A stretch of DNA of 64,000 nucleotides from Bacteroidales bacterium UBA4893 (GCA_002399025.1 DHCV01000038.1:54678-118677); one strand, 5' to 3'; positions 9,077 to 17,902 are shown, counted from the first letter of the stretch. The notes: a model not told the origin generated them from the sequence alone. Made by a program: numbers and translations.

Positions 9077-10261
9077 TTAGTATAAAAAATTATTATATGG
9101 ATACCTTAGTGCATGAAGACGTTTAATTGAGTCATACATTGCCTGTTTAAATTCATCAATATTTTCTTTCTCCTTTGCTGAAATAAAGAAAGCAGGTATA
9201 GAACTATTGCCCATCCATGAAGCTTTCAAGTCATCTAATGACCAATTTTCTTTTTCTATTGGAGTTAAATCATCTTCATCCTTTTGAATATAGTGATATG
9301 CATCAATCTTATTAAACACCATAATGATTGGTTTGTCATTGGCTTTAATTTCTTCCAAAGTTTGATTAACAACATCAATCTGTTCTTCAAATCCTGAATG
9401 AGAAATATCTACTACGTGCAGTAAAACATCAGCCTCACGTACCTCATCTAAGGTTGATTTAAAACTTTCTATAAGTCCATGTGGTAGTTTTCTAATAAAA
9501 CCAACGGTGTCTGTTAATAAAAAAGGAAGATTATCTATTACTACTTTTCTAACGGTTGTATCGAGGGTTGCAAATAATTTGTTTTCTGCAAAAACTTCAC
9601 TTTTTGCAAGTAGGTTCATTAGTGTTGATTTCCCAACATTTGTATATCCTACTAAAGCAACTCTAATTAAACTCTCTCTGCTTTTCCTTTGTACAATCTT
9701 TTGCTTATCAATCTCTTTTAACTTTTCTTTCAATAAGGAAATTTTAGACAAGATAATTCTCCTATCAGTCTCTAATTGAGTTTCTCCTGTTCCTCTCATG
9801 TTCAATCCTCCTTTTTGGCGGTCGAGGTGGGTCCACATTCGAGTTAGACGTGGTAATAAATATTGGTATTGAGCTAATTCTACCTGAGTTTTGGCGTGCG
9901 AGGTTCTGGCTCTTTGGGCAAATATATTTAGGATTAAACCTGTTCTATCCAAAATTTGACAATTAAGTTGTTTCTCAATATTTCTCATTTGCGAAGGGGT
10001 AAGTTCATCATCAAAAACAACAAATTGAATCTCTTCAGCACGAATATATTCTTTTATCTCTTCCAACTTACCACTCCCAACAAAAGTTCTTGGGTCGTTG
10101 TAGGGAAGTCTTTGAATAAAGCTCTTCACAGCAATTCCTCCTGCAGTATCAATCAAAAAAGAAAGTTCCTCTAAGTACTCTTGAGTTTTCTCAAAAGAAT
10201 TGTTTGGGGTTGAAACGCCTACCATTACAGCCCTATCGGGCATATGAGTGGTTTCTATCAT
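9077..10261 (-). CDS. hflX: GTPase HflX (ribosome-splitting factor)
   Basis: 394 residues. The N-terminal HflX domain has the Gly-rich block (DPRTFVGSGKLEEI, residues 56-69) and the linker LTRMWTHLDRQKGG.NMRGTGETQLE. The GTPase domain has G1 GYTNVGKST (about 205-213), G3 DTVGF (about 251-255) and G4 NKID (about 316-319). HflX binds the 50S subunit and separates stalled or hibernating 70S ribosomes, often under stress. The start overlaps the riboflavin synthase stop by 4 bp (ATGA), indicating translational coupling. The assignment is secure. Confidence 0.95.
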   Translation of the reverse strand: MIETTHMPDRAVMVGVSTPNNSFEKTQEYLEELSFLIDTAGGIAVKSFIQRLPYNDPRTFVGSGKLEEIKEYIRAEEIQFVVFDDELTPSQMRNIEKQLNCQILDRTGLILNIFAQRARTSHAKTQVELAQYQYLLPRLTRMWTHLDRQKGGLNMRGTGETQLETDRRIILSKISLLKEKLKEIDKQKIVQRKSRESLIRVALVGYTNVGKSTLMNLLAKSEVFAENKLFATLDTTVRKVVIDNLPFLLTDTVGFIRKLPHGLIESFKSTLDEVREADVLLHVVDISHSGFEEQIDVVNQTLEEIKANDKPIIMVFNKIDAYHYIQKDEDDLTPIEKENWSLDDLKASWMGNSSIPAFFISAKEKENIDEFKQAMYDSIKRLHALRYPYNNFLY

Positions 10262-10866
10262 TTTTTATCCCCAAGATATTGTTCCAATAGTCTTTGAACA
10301 TACTTCCCAAAGACATCAAACTCAATGTTCACAATTGTTCCTTCTCTGAAATTATGAAAATTTGTAACATCTTGAGTAAATGGGATTATGGAAACAGAAA
10401 ACATACCTTCTTTAGAATCAACCACAGTAAGACTAACTCCATTAACAGTTATTGAGCCTTTTGGAACAGTAAAAATATTTTTATCTTTATCATATTCAAA
10501 GAAATATCTCCAAGAACCATTTTCATCAATAACTTTTGTGCAACGTGCCACTTGGTCAACATGCCCTTGAACAATATGACCATCAAAGCGACCATCCATT
10601 TTCATTGAACGCTCAACATTAACTTCTGTTCCCACTTGCCAAGAGGAAAGATTGGTTTTATCCATTGTTTCTTTCATTGCAGTTACTACATATTGATTTT
10701 TATCATAATCCAATTTAACCACTGTTAAACAACAACCATCATGAGCCATTGATTGGTCTATCTTAAGTTCTTTTGCAAAATCAACTTCCAATGTAAAATG
10801 ATAGTTTGTATTTTCTTGATCAATAGCAACAACCTTTGCCATTTTTTCTATTATGCCTGTAAACAT
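10258..10866 (-). CDS. ribE: Riboflavin synthase, alpha chain
   Basis: 202 residues, normal for the family, with the two lumazine-binding barrel repeats. The first begins MFTGIIE with HDGCCLTV; the second has the QGHVDQVA block and GSITVNGVSLTVV. The enzyme converts two 6,7-dimethyl-8-ribityllumazine molecules to riboflavin plus the pyrimidinedione, the last step of vitamin B2 synthesis. It is the first gene of the operon with hflX. No FMN riboswitch is recognisable in the 144-bp AT-rich upstream region, and no convincing TAnnTTTG box either. Some groups call this gene ribC. Confidence 0.95.
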   Translation of the reverse strand: MFTGIIEKMAKVVAIDQENTNYHFTLEVDFAKELKIDQSMAHDGCCLTVVKLDYDKNQYVVTAMKETMDKTNLSSWQVGTEVNVERSMKMDGRFDGHIVQGHVDQVARCTKVIDENGSWRYFFEYDKDKNIFTVPKGSITVNGVSLTVVDSKEGMFSVSIIPFTQDVTNFHNFREGTIVNIEFDVFGKYVQRLLEQYLGDKK

Positions 10867-11010
10867 ATAATTATCTGTATTATTCTTTTAATTTTTTATT
10901 ATATTTTCACTTAGAAATAATCTAAGTTTATCCTTTTTTAAATCTTGATTTTATTCAAATAATTCTTGACAATATTTAAGTAAAACTTGATTTTATTTTA
11001 CTATTTTAGC

Positions 11011-13158
11011 TTATTTTTGTATTAGTAAATTATCCCTATGGAATTGGAAAATCTTTTTGTAAAGATGTATTCTATCCTTACCTCTAACATTATGTTCATG
11101 GTCAGGATAAAGGAAGAAATCTACTTGCTTGTCTTTCTTAACCGCAACTCGTAAGAACTCAATGCAGTGTTGAGGTAGCACAGTTGCATCCTGATAACCT
11201 TGAATAATTAATAATTTCCCATTAAGGTTATCAATTTTATTAATCAGACTTGAATTTTCGTATCCCTTCGGATTGTCTTTTGGCGTTCCCATATATCTTT
11301 CTCCATACATTATTTCATACCATTTCCAATCAACAACAGGTCCTCCTGCTGATGCGGTTTTGAAAACATCGGGATGGTTTAGCATAAGAGAAATTGTCAT
11401 AAATCCACCATAACTCCAACCATCAACACCTATCCTTTGGCTATCAACATAAGGAAGTGATTTTAAGTAATTAATCCCAACCATTTGATCCTGCACTTCT
11501 TTCTCTCCGCAGTTATGCCAAATTGCAGATTCAAACTCATATCCTCTATTTGCTGAACCTCTATTGTCTAAAGTCCAAACAATGAAACCTTGTTGGGCTA
11601 AAAACATAAAGAAATTATTTGTACCTCCAAGCCAAGAGTTTGTTACAAGTTGTGCATGGGGTCCGCCATAAACATAAACTAAAACAGGATATTTCTTATT
11701 TGGATCAAAATTATGAGGTTTAATCATTCTATAATATAAATCTGTTCCATCATTTGCTTTTAATGTTGAAATTTCTATAATTGGTTTATCTAAATCTTTC
11801 CAAGCATCTTCACTCTCATTCAAAACCTTTAATACCTTTCCTTTCTTATCAAGCAATTGGCTCTTAGAAGGAGTATCGTTATAATTAGTATAGGTGTCAA
11901 TAAATAAAGTAGCTTTTGAATTGTAGGCAACACTATGTGTTCCTTTTCCAAATGAATACTTCGTTATTTTTCCATCCTTAAGACTTACACCATAAAAATT
12001 TCTTTCAATCGGCGATTCCTTTGTAGCGTAGAAAAATACCTCATCTGATTTTTCATTAAATCCTTCAATTGAAGTAACCATCCAATCTCCTTTTGTGAGT
12101 TGATTTACAACATTTCCATATATATCATATAGGTAAATATGATTAAAGCCATCTCTTTCGCTCAGCCAAAGAAAATGATTAGAAGAATTTGGGACAAAAA
12201 CCATTTGTGCTTCAGGCTCAACATATCTATTAGAAGTCTCCTCAAAAAGTGTATTTATTTTATTTCCTGTTTGAGAGTCGTAGCTTTCAAACCAAAGATG
12301 ATTTTGTAAACGATTTAATTTAGCAATATAAATTGTTTTACCATCAGGAGAGAAACTTATGTTAGTCAAATACATTTCTCTTTCCTCTAATGATTCGTTT
12401 TTTCTTGTTTTAAGATATATTGTTTTTTCAGTCTTTACATCATATAAACCAACAAGCACCTCATGAGATTTTTCTCCAGCCATAGGATATTTTACAGGAG
12501 AGTATTTTGCAATTCTTTCTTGAGTATTTACTAATGGATAATCAGTTACCATAGATTGGTCCATTCTGTAGAAAGCTAATTTCTGGCCATCCTTACTCCA
12601 AAACAAACCTTTTTCAATTCCAAATTCATTTCTGTGAACTGACTCTCCATAAACAATATCTTTAGAACCATCATAGGTTATTTGTTTTATTTTAGCATCT
12701 GTTTTCACAAAAAGATTGTCTTCTTGCTTAAATGCTATGGTGTTGTAATTTTCACTTACTTCAACAAAACCCCATTCTTTTTCAGTTGAGTATAGTTTTT
12801 TGGTTGCCTTAGTTTTTAAATTGTAAACATATTTTTCCCTATTCTCAGTTGAGTAGATAAATTCATTATCAGAAATATATTTAATTCCCATAAAGATTGA
12901 TGGTTTAGGGCTAATATCTTCTAATTTTAAGACTTCCTTAGGATCTTGTTTTACACTGCCAATCCAAAGTGATTTTCCATCTTTCGTAAAGGAGTACGAA
13001 TCACTTTTGCCCATAAATTGAACGTCATAAATCTCCTTAATATAGTATTTCCTATTTTGTACATCTTCAATTTTTATTAGTCTTTCTTGAGCAAATGCAA
13101 TGGCAGAAAAACTAAATAATATTAGTAATAAGCTAAATCTTCTCTTCATTATATTCAA
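11011..13158 (-). CDS. Dipeptidyl peptidase IV (S9B prolyl peptidase family), exported
   Basis: 715 residues. A signal peptide covers about 1-23 (MKRRFSLLLILFSFSAIAFA after a short MNI lead; the ATG three codons downstream is an equally possible start). Residues 40-450 form the eight-bladed DPP-IV beta-propeller. The alpha/beta hydrolase domain holds the nucleophile in GWSYGGF (Ser near 581), the acid in GYQDATV (about 655) and the histidine in DHEHNVRG (about 689). It removes X-Pro or X-Ala dipeptides from peptide N-termini in the periplasm or at the surface. It lies 21 bp after the glycosyltransferase and probably shares its promoter. It complements the POT transporter and DPP-III in this window. 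Confidence 0.94.
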   Translation of the reverse strand: MNIMKRRFSLLLILFSFSAIAFAQERLIKIEDVQNRKYYIKEIYDVQFMGKSDSYSFTKDGKSLWIGSVKQDPKEVLKLEDISPKPSIFMGIKYISDNEFIYSTENREKYVYNLKTKATKKLYSTEKEWGFVEVSENYNTIAFKQEDNLFVKTDAKIKQITYDGSKDIVYGESVHRNEFGIEKGLFWSKDGQKLAFYRMDQSMVTDYPLVNTQERIAKYSPVKYPMAGEKSHEVLVGLYDVKTEKTIYLKTRKNESLEEREMYLTNISFSPDGKTIYIAKLNRLQNHLWFESYDSQTGNKINTLFEETSNRYVEPEAQMVFVPNSSNHFLWLSERDGFNHIYLYDIYGNVVNQLTKGDWMVTSIEGFNEKSDEVFFYATKESPIERNFYGVSLKDGKITKYSFGKGTHSVAYNSKATLFIDTYTNYNDTPSKSQLLDKKGKVLKVLNESEDAWKDLDKPIIEISTLKANDGTDLYYRMIKPHNFDPNKKYPVLVYVYGGPHAQLVTNSWLGGTNNFFMFLAQQGFIVWTLDNRGSANRGYEFESAIWHNCGEKEVQDQMVGINYLKSLPYVDSQRIGVDGWSYGGFMTISLMLNHPDVFKTASAGGPVVDWKWYEIMYGERYMGTPKDNPKGYENSSLINKIDNLNGKLLIIQGYQDATVLPQHCIEFLRVAVKKDKQVDFFLYPDHEHNVRGKDRIHLYKKIFQFHRDNLLIQK

Positions 13159-13179
13159 TTATTCTTTTCAAAAAACTAT

Positions 13180-13911
13180 TTAATCATTATTGTATTTATT
13201 CCAGTTCCTAAATTTCAAATTCCAAACCCCAAAAAACGCCTCTTTAAAAATTTTCATACTCATTTTTGATTGTCCTAAAACCCTATCAGTAAAAATTATT
13301 GGCACCTCTTCTAATCTAAAGCCAAGTTTGTGTGCAGTATACTTCATTTCGATCTGGAAAGCATAACCAATAAATTTAACCTTATTGAAATTCATTTTAC
13401 TAAGAAGTTCTTTTTTGTAACAAACAAAACCAGCAGTAGCATCAGAGATTTTCATTCCTAATACAAATCTTACATAATAAGATGCATAATAAGACATAAT
13501 AACCCTACCTATTGGCCAATTAACAACAGAGATTTTTCCTCCCACATAACGAGAGCCGATTGCAAGGTCTGCACCCATACTACAAGCCTTGTGAAGTCTA
13601 AGTAAATCATGAGGATTATGAGAGAAATCTGCGTCCATTTCAAAGATAAAATTATAATCTTTATTTAAAGCCCACTTAAAACCATGGAGATAAGCTGTAC
13701 CTAAACCCAATTTACCTTTTCTTTGCTCCAAAAAAAGTCTTTGAGGGAATTCTTTAACTAAATCCAAAACAATCTGAGCCGTTCCATCAGGGGATCCATC
13801 GTCAATAATTAATACATCAAAATCTTTCTCTAACGAAAAAACCGTACGAATTATATTCTCGATATTCTCTTTTTCGTTGTAGGTTGGAATAATTACTATA
13901 CTATCAGACAT
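13180..13911 (-). CDS. Polyprenol-phosphate mannosyl/glycosyl transferase (DPM1-like, GT2)
   Basis: 243 residues. It has the GT2 A-fold: IIPTYNEKENI at the N-terminus, IIDDGSPDGT near residues 34-43 for nucleotide-sugar binding, and the catalytic DADFSHNP near 92-99. GSRYVGG and the conserved C-terminal RVLGQSKMS complete the dolichol-phosphate-mannose-synthase-like pattern. There is no C-terminal membrane domain, as in DPM1 and in many Bacteroidota homologues. It should transfer a sugar from a nucleotide donor to undecaprenyl or polyprenyl phosphate on the cytoplasmic face of the membrane; which sugar cannot be told. It has its own promoter and dpp4 follows. Confidence 0.9.
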   Translation of the reverse strand: MSDSIVIIPTYNEKENIENIIRTVFSLEKDFDVLIIDDGSPDGTAQIVLDLVKEFPQRLFLEQRKGKLGLGTAYLHGFKWALNKDYNFIFEMDADFSHNPHDLLRLHKACSMGADLAIGSRYVGGKISVVNWPIGRVIMSYYASYYVRFVLGMKISDATAGFVCYKKELLSKMNFNKVKFIGYAFQIEMKYTAHKLGFRLEEVPIIFTDRVLGQSKMSMKIFKEAFFGVWNLKFRNWNKYNND

Positions 13912-13938
13912 TTTAGTTTGAATTTATTTTTTAAGTGG

Positions 13939-13946
13939 CAAATTTA
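13939..13946 (-). promoter_or_regulatory. -7 element (TAAATTTG) for the GT2 gene
   Basis: The minus strand has TAAATTTG 28 bp before the ATG at 13911, the only TAnnTTTG match in the 67-bp gap. It probably also drives the DPP-IV gene downstream. Confidence 0.5.
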
Positions 13947-13978
13947 CATACTTTATCATAAAACTCCAAAACTTACTA

Positions 13979-15433
13979 TTATTTTGGATCAAGGAAAAAC
14001 TTTTCCTTAATAATCTCTTTTCTTGGAATAAAAGGGACTAAGCTTCCTTCGGAGGGTTTTCTCATTGGATTTTGAATTATTGTTCCATTAGCATCAATTA
14101 AAATGAAGGTTGGAAATACTACTACATTATAATCTTTAAGCAAATCCCAATTGTTTCCAAAGTGAGCAAAATCCCATTTATATCTAACTCCAACGTTAGA
14201 ATTTACCAAGAAATTAAACAAGGCATCCAAGCTATTATCACAAGCTATTGTTAAAAAATTAAAATTATCTTTTAATGTATCCACAAAACTATACATCATG
14301 TTCAACTCTCTAAGACATGAAGGCTCGTGAAGCTTAACAAAACTCAGAATAAGAGGCTTTCCTTTATATTTATCTATAGTTATGTAATTATTATGTATAT
14401 CTTGCAAAGAAAACTCTTCAGCTTTGGAGCCATAGAAAGATTTTTTAGCAAATTGAGTTAAAAGATTTTTAGCAATAGTAACATGCTCCCTGAATTTTGT
14501 TTGATAGATAAAGGATTCCAACATATTTACTATATGAAGACTATTGTATTGGGTTGAAAAATATGCTTCTTTCATTCCTCTTAGGAAAACTAACTCTCTA
14601 AAAACTTCATTCTTTAGAAGAGTGTCAACCCCCAAAGAGTCAATTAGTGAGAAATAATTATTGTTTTCAAACCAACGATTTAGGTTTTGCTTTGAAATAA
14701 CCTTATTCCCTTCAGTAAAATATTGGCCATAAATTATTTCAAAACATTCCATATAACCAATATTATCATAGAGGATTGGTTTATTATAGAAAAGCTGTGC
14801 TTTAAGCTTTCTATCATTTACTGTCTTCGCTGAAAACTCTATTTTACCAATAGAATAATTAACATAATCTCTAACATAATCATTTTGTAAGGTGTCAATC
14901 AAAGAATAAACCATTTTCTTAAGCGAATCAACCTTCTTCTTATCTCTATAGTAAAGAATCTCCTTTTTATATTCTACTAAATAGTTTTCAATGGTTGTAT
15001 CAATGGAATAGATAGTTCTATTAAGTTTATTATCTGTTGTGTTCTCGATTATAATAGGGAGTTCAATTTTATAGAAAAGAGTGTTTATGGAGTCTTTAAT
15101 GTCAAAATTAAAAGGCATTAACCTCAAATTATATGATGCTCCTTTTTGAGCAACAAAACCATAGTCAAATGTTTCAATTCTTATCTTTACAAAAGATGTG
15201 TTTTCGATCAAAACAGAAAAATTAACAATAGAATCTCCTATACTTAGTTGCTTACTATCAATCTCCTGCTCAAGATTGGAAAGATTGTCCATTATAGAAA
15301 TTAGCTTGACATTCTTATTCTCCAAATCTTTACCTTTAAGCTCTATTCTAAGATTTTGAGCATTAGCCCCAATTGAAACTAAAATAAAGAATAATAGAAA
15401 AAATACTATTACAAATTTGGTTCCTATTCTCAT
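13979..15433 (-). CDS. Exported thioredoxin-fold protein lacking the CxxC motif
   Basis: 484 residues. A signal peptide occupies about 1-25 (hydrophobic stretch then GANAQ). The first 310 residues resemble the N-terminal extension of Bacteroidota TlpA/AhpC-TSA proteins (DUF4369-like) and are rich in Asn and Lys. From about residue 335 a thioredoxin-like fold is visible: EFSLQDIHNNYI, then KPLILSFVKLHEPSCLREL where the WCxxC site is expected, then FPTFILIDANGTI near the cis-proline. Only one Cys of the pair remains, so a classical disulfide reductase activity is unlikely. It starts 31 bp after the hydrogenase-like gene and is probably in the same operon. The function is unknown. Confidence 0.72.
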   Translation of the reverse strand: MRIGTKFVIVFFLLFFILVSIGANAQNLRIELKGKDLENKNVKLISIMDNLSNLEQEIDSKQLSIGDSIVNFSVLIENTSFVKIRIETFDYGFVAQKGASYNLRLMPFNFDIKDSINTLFYKIELPIIIENTTDNKLNRTIYSIDTTIENYLVEYKKEILYYRDKKKVDSLKKMVYSLIDTLQNDYVRDYVNYSIGKIEFSAKTVNDRKLKAQLFYNKPILYDNIGYMECFEIIYGQYFTEGNKVISKQNLNRWFENNNYFSLIDSLGVDTLLKNEVFRELVFLRGMKEAYFSTQYNSLHIVNMLESFIYQTKFREHVTIAKNLLTQFAKKSFYGSKAEEFSLQDIHNNYITIDKYKGKPLILSFVKLHEPSCLRELNMMYSFVDTLKDNFNFLTIACDNSLDALFNFLVNSNVGVRYKWDFAHFGNNWDLLKDYNVVVFPTFILIDANGTIIQNPMRKPSEGSLVPFIPRKEIIKEKFFLDPK

Positions 15434-15464
15434 CTGAAAATTATTTACTTGTAGTTTTTAAGGA

Positions 15465-16838
15465 TTATTTATTCAAGATATAGTCTTTTAGCTTATCCTC
15501 TCCCCAAATATTTTTCATAATCTCAACACTTTCCTCAACCTTTAAGGAGCCTCTTTTCTCGAGGTTTCGTTGCATAAACACACAATCAGTCATACTTGCT
15601 CTATCAAATGCCACATCCTCAGCCAAAGCATGACATGAAGGAGCTCCACATACATTACAGTCAGTGTGAGGAAGTTTTGACTCTATTTCTTTTATTTTAG
15701 TAAGTTTTTGAAACGCAACGCTCCTGTCCTCATCCAAAACCATCATACTTCTCGGTTTAATTCTACCAACATGAGAGTTTTGAGTCAAATATTCTCTTTC
15801 GTTCATAATGGCTTTCCTTCTGGAAGTTTCTCCATTACGTTCTCTTTCAGCTAATTTCTTAGCCCTTTGCATCATTCTATCGTTAATCAAAAACCTATTG
15901 CCACATGTTAATATCCCTCCAGCACAGCTTTCATCACAAGCTCTTAGCTCTAAGAAATCCAAGTCTTCAATCTCATCATCTTCTACCCTTTCTAAGAACT
16001 CTATTACATTATGAATTTCATCTATTGCAAAACTTTTCTTGAAGTTATTTAATCGTCTTTCTCCGTTTGTAAGCGAAAATATTACACAATCAGAGGTTAC
16101 ATCATTATTTGCAGTTATATTCTTATTAAATTCTTTTTTTTGTTTGATTTCTTTCAATACAATATTATACATAGTGTCCATATTCAACACTCCATCAACT
16201 GTTGATGCGTCCTCTGCAACAGGAGATTTAGTTGCAGCTATTTTTGCAGCACAAGGTGTTATATAAAATATTCCTATATCCTCTGGATTTGCTCCTTCTT
16301 CAATTAGTTTCTTTCTAATGTAAATTGCAGTAAAGTCAACGGGAGCTTTAATAGGAATAAGACTATCAACCAAAGCAGGAAACTTAACTTGAATCAAACG
16401 AACAATGGCAGGGCAAAAGGTTGATATAAGAGGTTTTTTAGTTTCATGCTCACGAATATACTTATTTGAAAGTATAGAATGTAAAAATGCTGAAGCCTCA
16501 ACTTCAAAAACATGAGTAAATCCAATCTCTAAAATAACAGAATATACCTGCGAAGCCCTAATATCTTCAGGAAACTGCCCTAAAAAAACTGAAGGCATAA
16601 GAACAACCCTATGCTTAAAGTTATATATACTTTGAAAATCGTCTTCAGCAACGTAGACTGCTCCCGAAGGGCATACTTTATAGCATTCTCCACAATCAAC
16701 ACACTTATTTTCATAAATTGTAGCCTTTCCATTGCGAACCCTGATTGCTTCTGTTGGGCAATTGCGCATGCAAAGGGTACAACCAAAACAAATCTTATGG
16801 TCAATTCTTAAAGCATGATAAAAATAGTTTTCATTCAT
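15465..16838 (-). CDS. [FeFe]-hydrogenase-like Fe-S protein, putative sensory type (HsfB / group C-D-like)
   Basis: 457 residues. Two N-terminal [4Fe-4S] ferredoxin motifs use Cys17/20/23/27 and Cys46/49/52/56. The H-cluster domain keeps its cysteines in variant form: TFCPAIV in place of TSCCPGW, ITPCAAK in place of MPCxxK, and RACDESCAGG in place of MACPGGC. A C-terminal CNVCGAPSC...C block (from about residue 396) is a further 4Fe-4S (Fes-type) domain. These variants are those of putative sensory [FeFe]-hydrogenase relatives rather than H2-producing enzymes. Sensory members often end in a PAS domain, which is absent here. It follows a small HATPase and a DRTGG protein, a known arrangement in anaerobes. 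Likely role: sensing H2 or redox state; no activity can be proved from sequence. Confidence 0.82.
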   Translation of the reverse strand: MNENYFYHALRIDHKICFGCTLCMRNCPTEAIRVRNGKATIYENKCVDCGECYKVCPSGAVYVAEDDFQSIYNFKHRVVLMPSVFLGQFPEDIRASQVYSVILEIGFTHVFEVEASAFLHSILSNKYIREHETKKPLISTFCPAIVRLIQVKFPALVDSLIPIKAPVDFTAIYIRKKLIEEGANPEDIGIFYITPCAAKIAATKSPVAEDASTVDGVLNMDTMYNIVLKEIKQKKEFNKNITANNDVTSDCVIFSLTNGERRLNNFKKSFAIDEIHNVIEFLERVEDDEIEDLDFLELRACDESCAGGILTCGNRFLINDRMMQRAKKLAERERNGETSRRKAIMNEREYLTQNSHVGRIKPRSMMVLDEDRSVAFQKLTKIKEIESKLPHTDCNVCGAPSCHALAEDVAFDRASMTDCVFMQRNLEKRGSLKVEESVEIMKNIWGEDKLKDYILNK

Positions 16839-16859
16839 TGTTCAAAAATCTAAAACATT

Positions 16860-17279
16860 TTATGAATTAAAATTAACAATCATCTTAATCTCAGTACCTA
16901 CACCAACTTCTGATTGAATGTCTAACTCATCAACATTATTTTTAATATTTGGCAAACCCATTCCAGCTCCAAAACCCATTTCTCTTACTTTTGCTGAAGC
17001 TGTTGAATAGCCTTTCTCCATTGCACGAGCTATGTCTGGAATGCCAGGTCCCTTATCTTTAATTAGTACACAAATTTTTTCTTCGTCCAAATCAACAAAA
17101 ATTGTTCCTCCATAAGCATGAGCAATAGCATTAACTTCAGCTTCATAAACAGCAACAACAATTTTCTTTATCTTTTGATTATCAATATTAAGTTGTTTTA
17201 GGGTCTTTTTAATCTCGCTTGAAGCCTTTCCTGCATTGGCAAAATCTCCTTCAACAACAATAAATTCAGTATGCATCAT
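16860..17279 (-). CDS. Small ATP-binding protein, anti-sigma-factor (RsbW/SpoIIAB)-like HATPase
   Basis: About 139 residues. It consists of a GHKL ATPase domain only: N box EAEVNAIAHA, G1 DKGPGIPD and G2 GFGAGMGLPNIK. There is no dimerisation/phosphoacceptor domain, so it is not a histidine kinase; it resembles anti-sigma kinases of the RsbW type. The open frame extends to 17333, but that would overlap the upstream DRTGG gene; the ATG at 17279 (or the next codon, 17276) gives a 13-bp gap and the conserved HTEFIVVEGDF start. It sits between the DRTGG and hydrogenase-like genes and is presumably their signalling partner. Confidence 0.82.
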   Translation of the reverse strand: MMHTEFIVVEGDFANAGKASSEIKKTLKQLNIDNQKIKKIVVAVYEAEVNAIAHAYGGTIFVDLDEEKICVLIKDKGPGIPDIARAMEKGYSTASAKVREMGFGAGMGLPNIKNNVDELDIQSEVGVGTEIKMIVNFNS

Positions 17280-17292
17280 AAAACTTAAAAAA

Positions 17293-17637
17293 TTAATAAA
17301 CAGGCACAAGCCCATTTTCATATAATAGTCCAACAGTCCTAAACATTGAATACTTACATGAAAGGATTATTATATCATTCTCCAAAGCAAGTTCAATCAT
17401 ATCTTCAGAAACTTGTTTATTCCTAACGAATAAAATCACTGAAATATTTGCCATTTCGGCAGTACGAATAGTTTGGTTGTTGCATAGTCCGGTGATTAGA
17501 ATCAAATGCTCTTCTTCCAAAGTCAAAACATCCGACATCAAATCAGAAGCAAAACCATGGTCAATGCTATAATCCATATCTTCTCGTCCCACAATAACTT
17601 GGGCGTCCAAAATCTTAACAATATCAGTAATTTTCAT
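17293..17637 (-). CDS. DRTGG-domain protein of the hydrogenase-like regulatory cluster
   Basis: 114 residues, essentially one DRTGG domain. It opens with KITDIVKILDAQVIVG, followed by GFASDLMSDVLTL (residues 28-40), a block shared by small DRTGG proteins encoded beside [FeFe]-hydrogenase genes. DRTGG domains also occur in phosphotransacetylase and CBS-domain regulators, where the role is probably ligand sensing. No enzyme motif is present. It is the first gene of a four-gene operon with a TATCTTTG promoter 35 bp upstream. The biochemical role is unknown; the link to hydrogenase regulation is by context. Confidence 0.8.
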   Translation of the reverse strand: MKITDIVKILDAQVIVGREDMDYSIDHGFASDLMSDVLTLEEEHLILITGLCNNQTIRTAEMANISVILFVRNKQVSEDMIELALENDIIILSCKYSMFRTVGLLYENGLVPVY

Positions 17638-17671
17638 ACAAACAGATAAATATTTTACATTATTTAAGCTA

Positions 17672-17679
17672 CAAAGATA
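17672..17679 (-). promoter_or_regulatory. -7 element (TATCTTTG) for the DRTGG / hydrogenase-like operon
   Basis: A strong TATCTTTG on the minus strand lies 35 bp upstream of the ATG at 17637, with AT-rich DNA before it. No exact TTTG -33 box is seen, though TTTATTC occurs about 22 bp upstream. Confidence 0.65.
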
Positions 17680-17738
17680 GTAAAAAACTTTTAAGAATAA
17701 AGTTTGAGTCTTAAATAATGCCTAACTTAATAAGATAA

Positions 17739-17791
17739 AATAAGGCAATCCTTATTTCAAACTTATTAAACCTTATTTTGAACTATTAAAA
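17739..17791. repeat. Short intergenic repeat, two 21-bp copies beside a palindrome
   Basis: Two adjacent 21-bp units (17750-17770 and 17771-17791), both starting CCTTATTT and ending in ATTAAA or ATTAAAA, lie next to a dyad AAATAAGG-CAAT-CCTTATTT. The unit length matches the larger arrays at 32907 and 63756. Confidence 0.55.
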
Positions 17792-17846
17792 TAGGGACTT
17801 CATCTACATATCGTGGCATGATTCCGAGATTAAAATTAAATAAAAA

Positions 17847-17880
17847 AAGGCCTAAGAACTTTATTTGAATCTTAGGCCTT
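17847..17880 (-). terminator. Rho-independent terminator after DPP-III
   Basis: An 11-bp stem AAGGCCTAAGA / TCTTAGGCCTT with a 12-nt loop is followed by seven Ts on the minus strand. It lies 22 bp after the stop of the gene ending at 17903. Confidence 0.85.
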
Positions 17881-17902
17881 AAGGTTTTTATGATTTAAAA
17901 TT

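Noticed and set aside
10867..11010. FMN riboswitch before ribE.
   Set aside because: Only 144 bp of AT-rich DNA, no conserved RFN helices, and just a direct repeat of CTTGATTTTATT.
15465..16838. A second H2-producing [FeFe] hydrogenase.
   Set aside because: The H-cluster motifs are altered (TFCP, TPCAAK, ACDESC), and it is encoded with a DRTGG protein and an anti-sigma-like ATPase. A sensory role is more likely, though some activity is not excluded.
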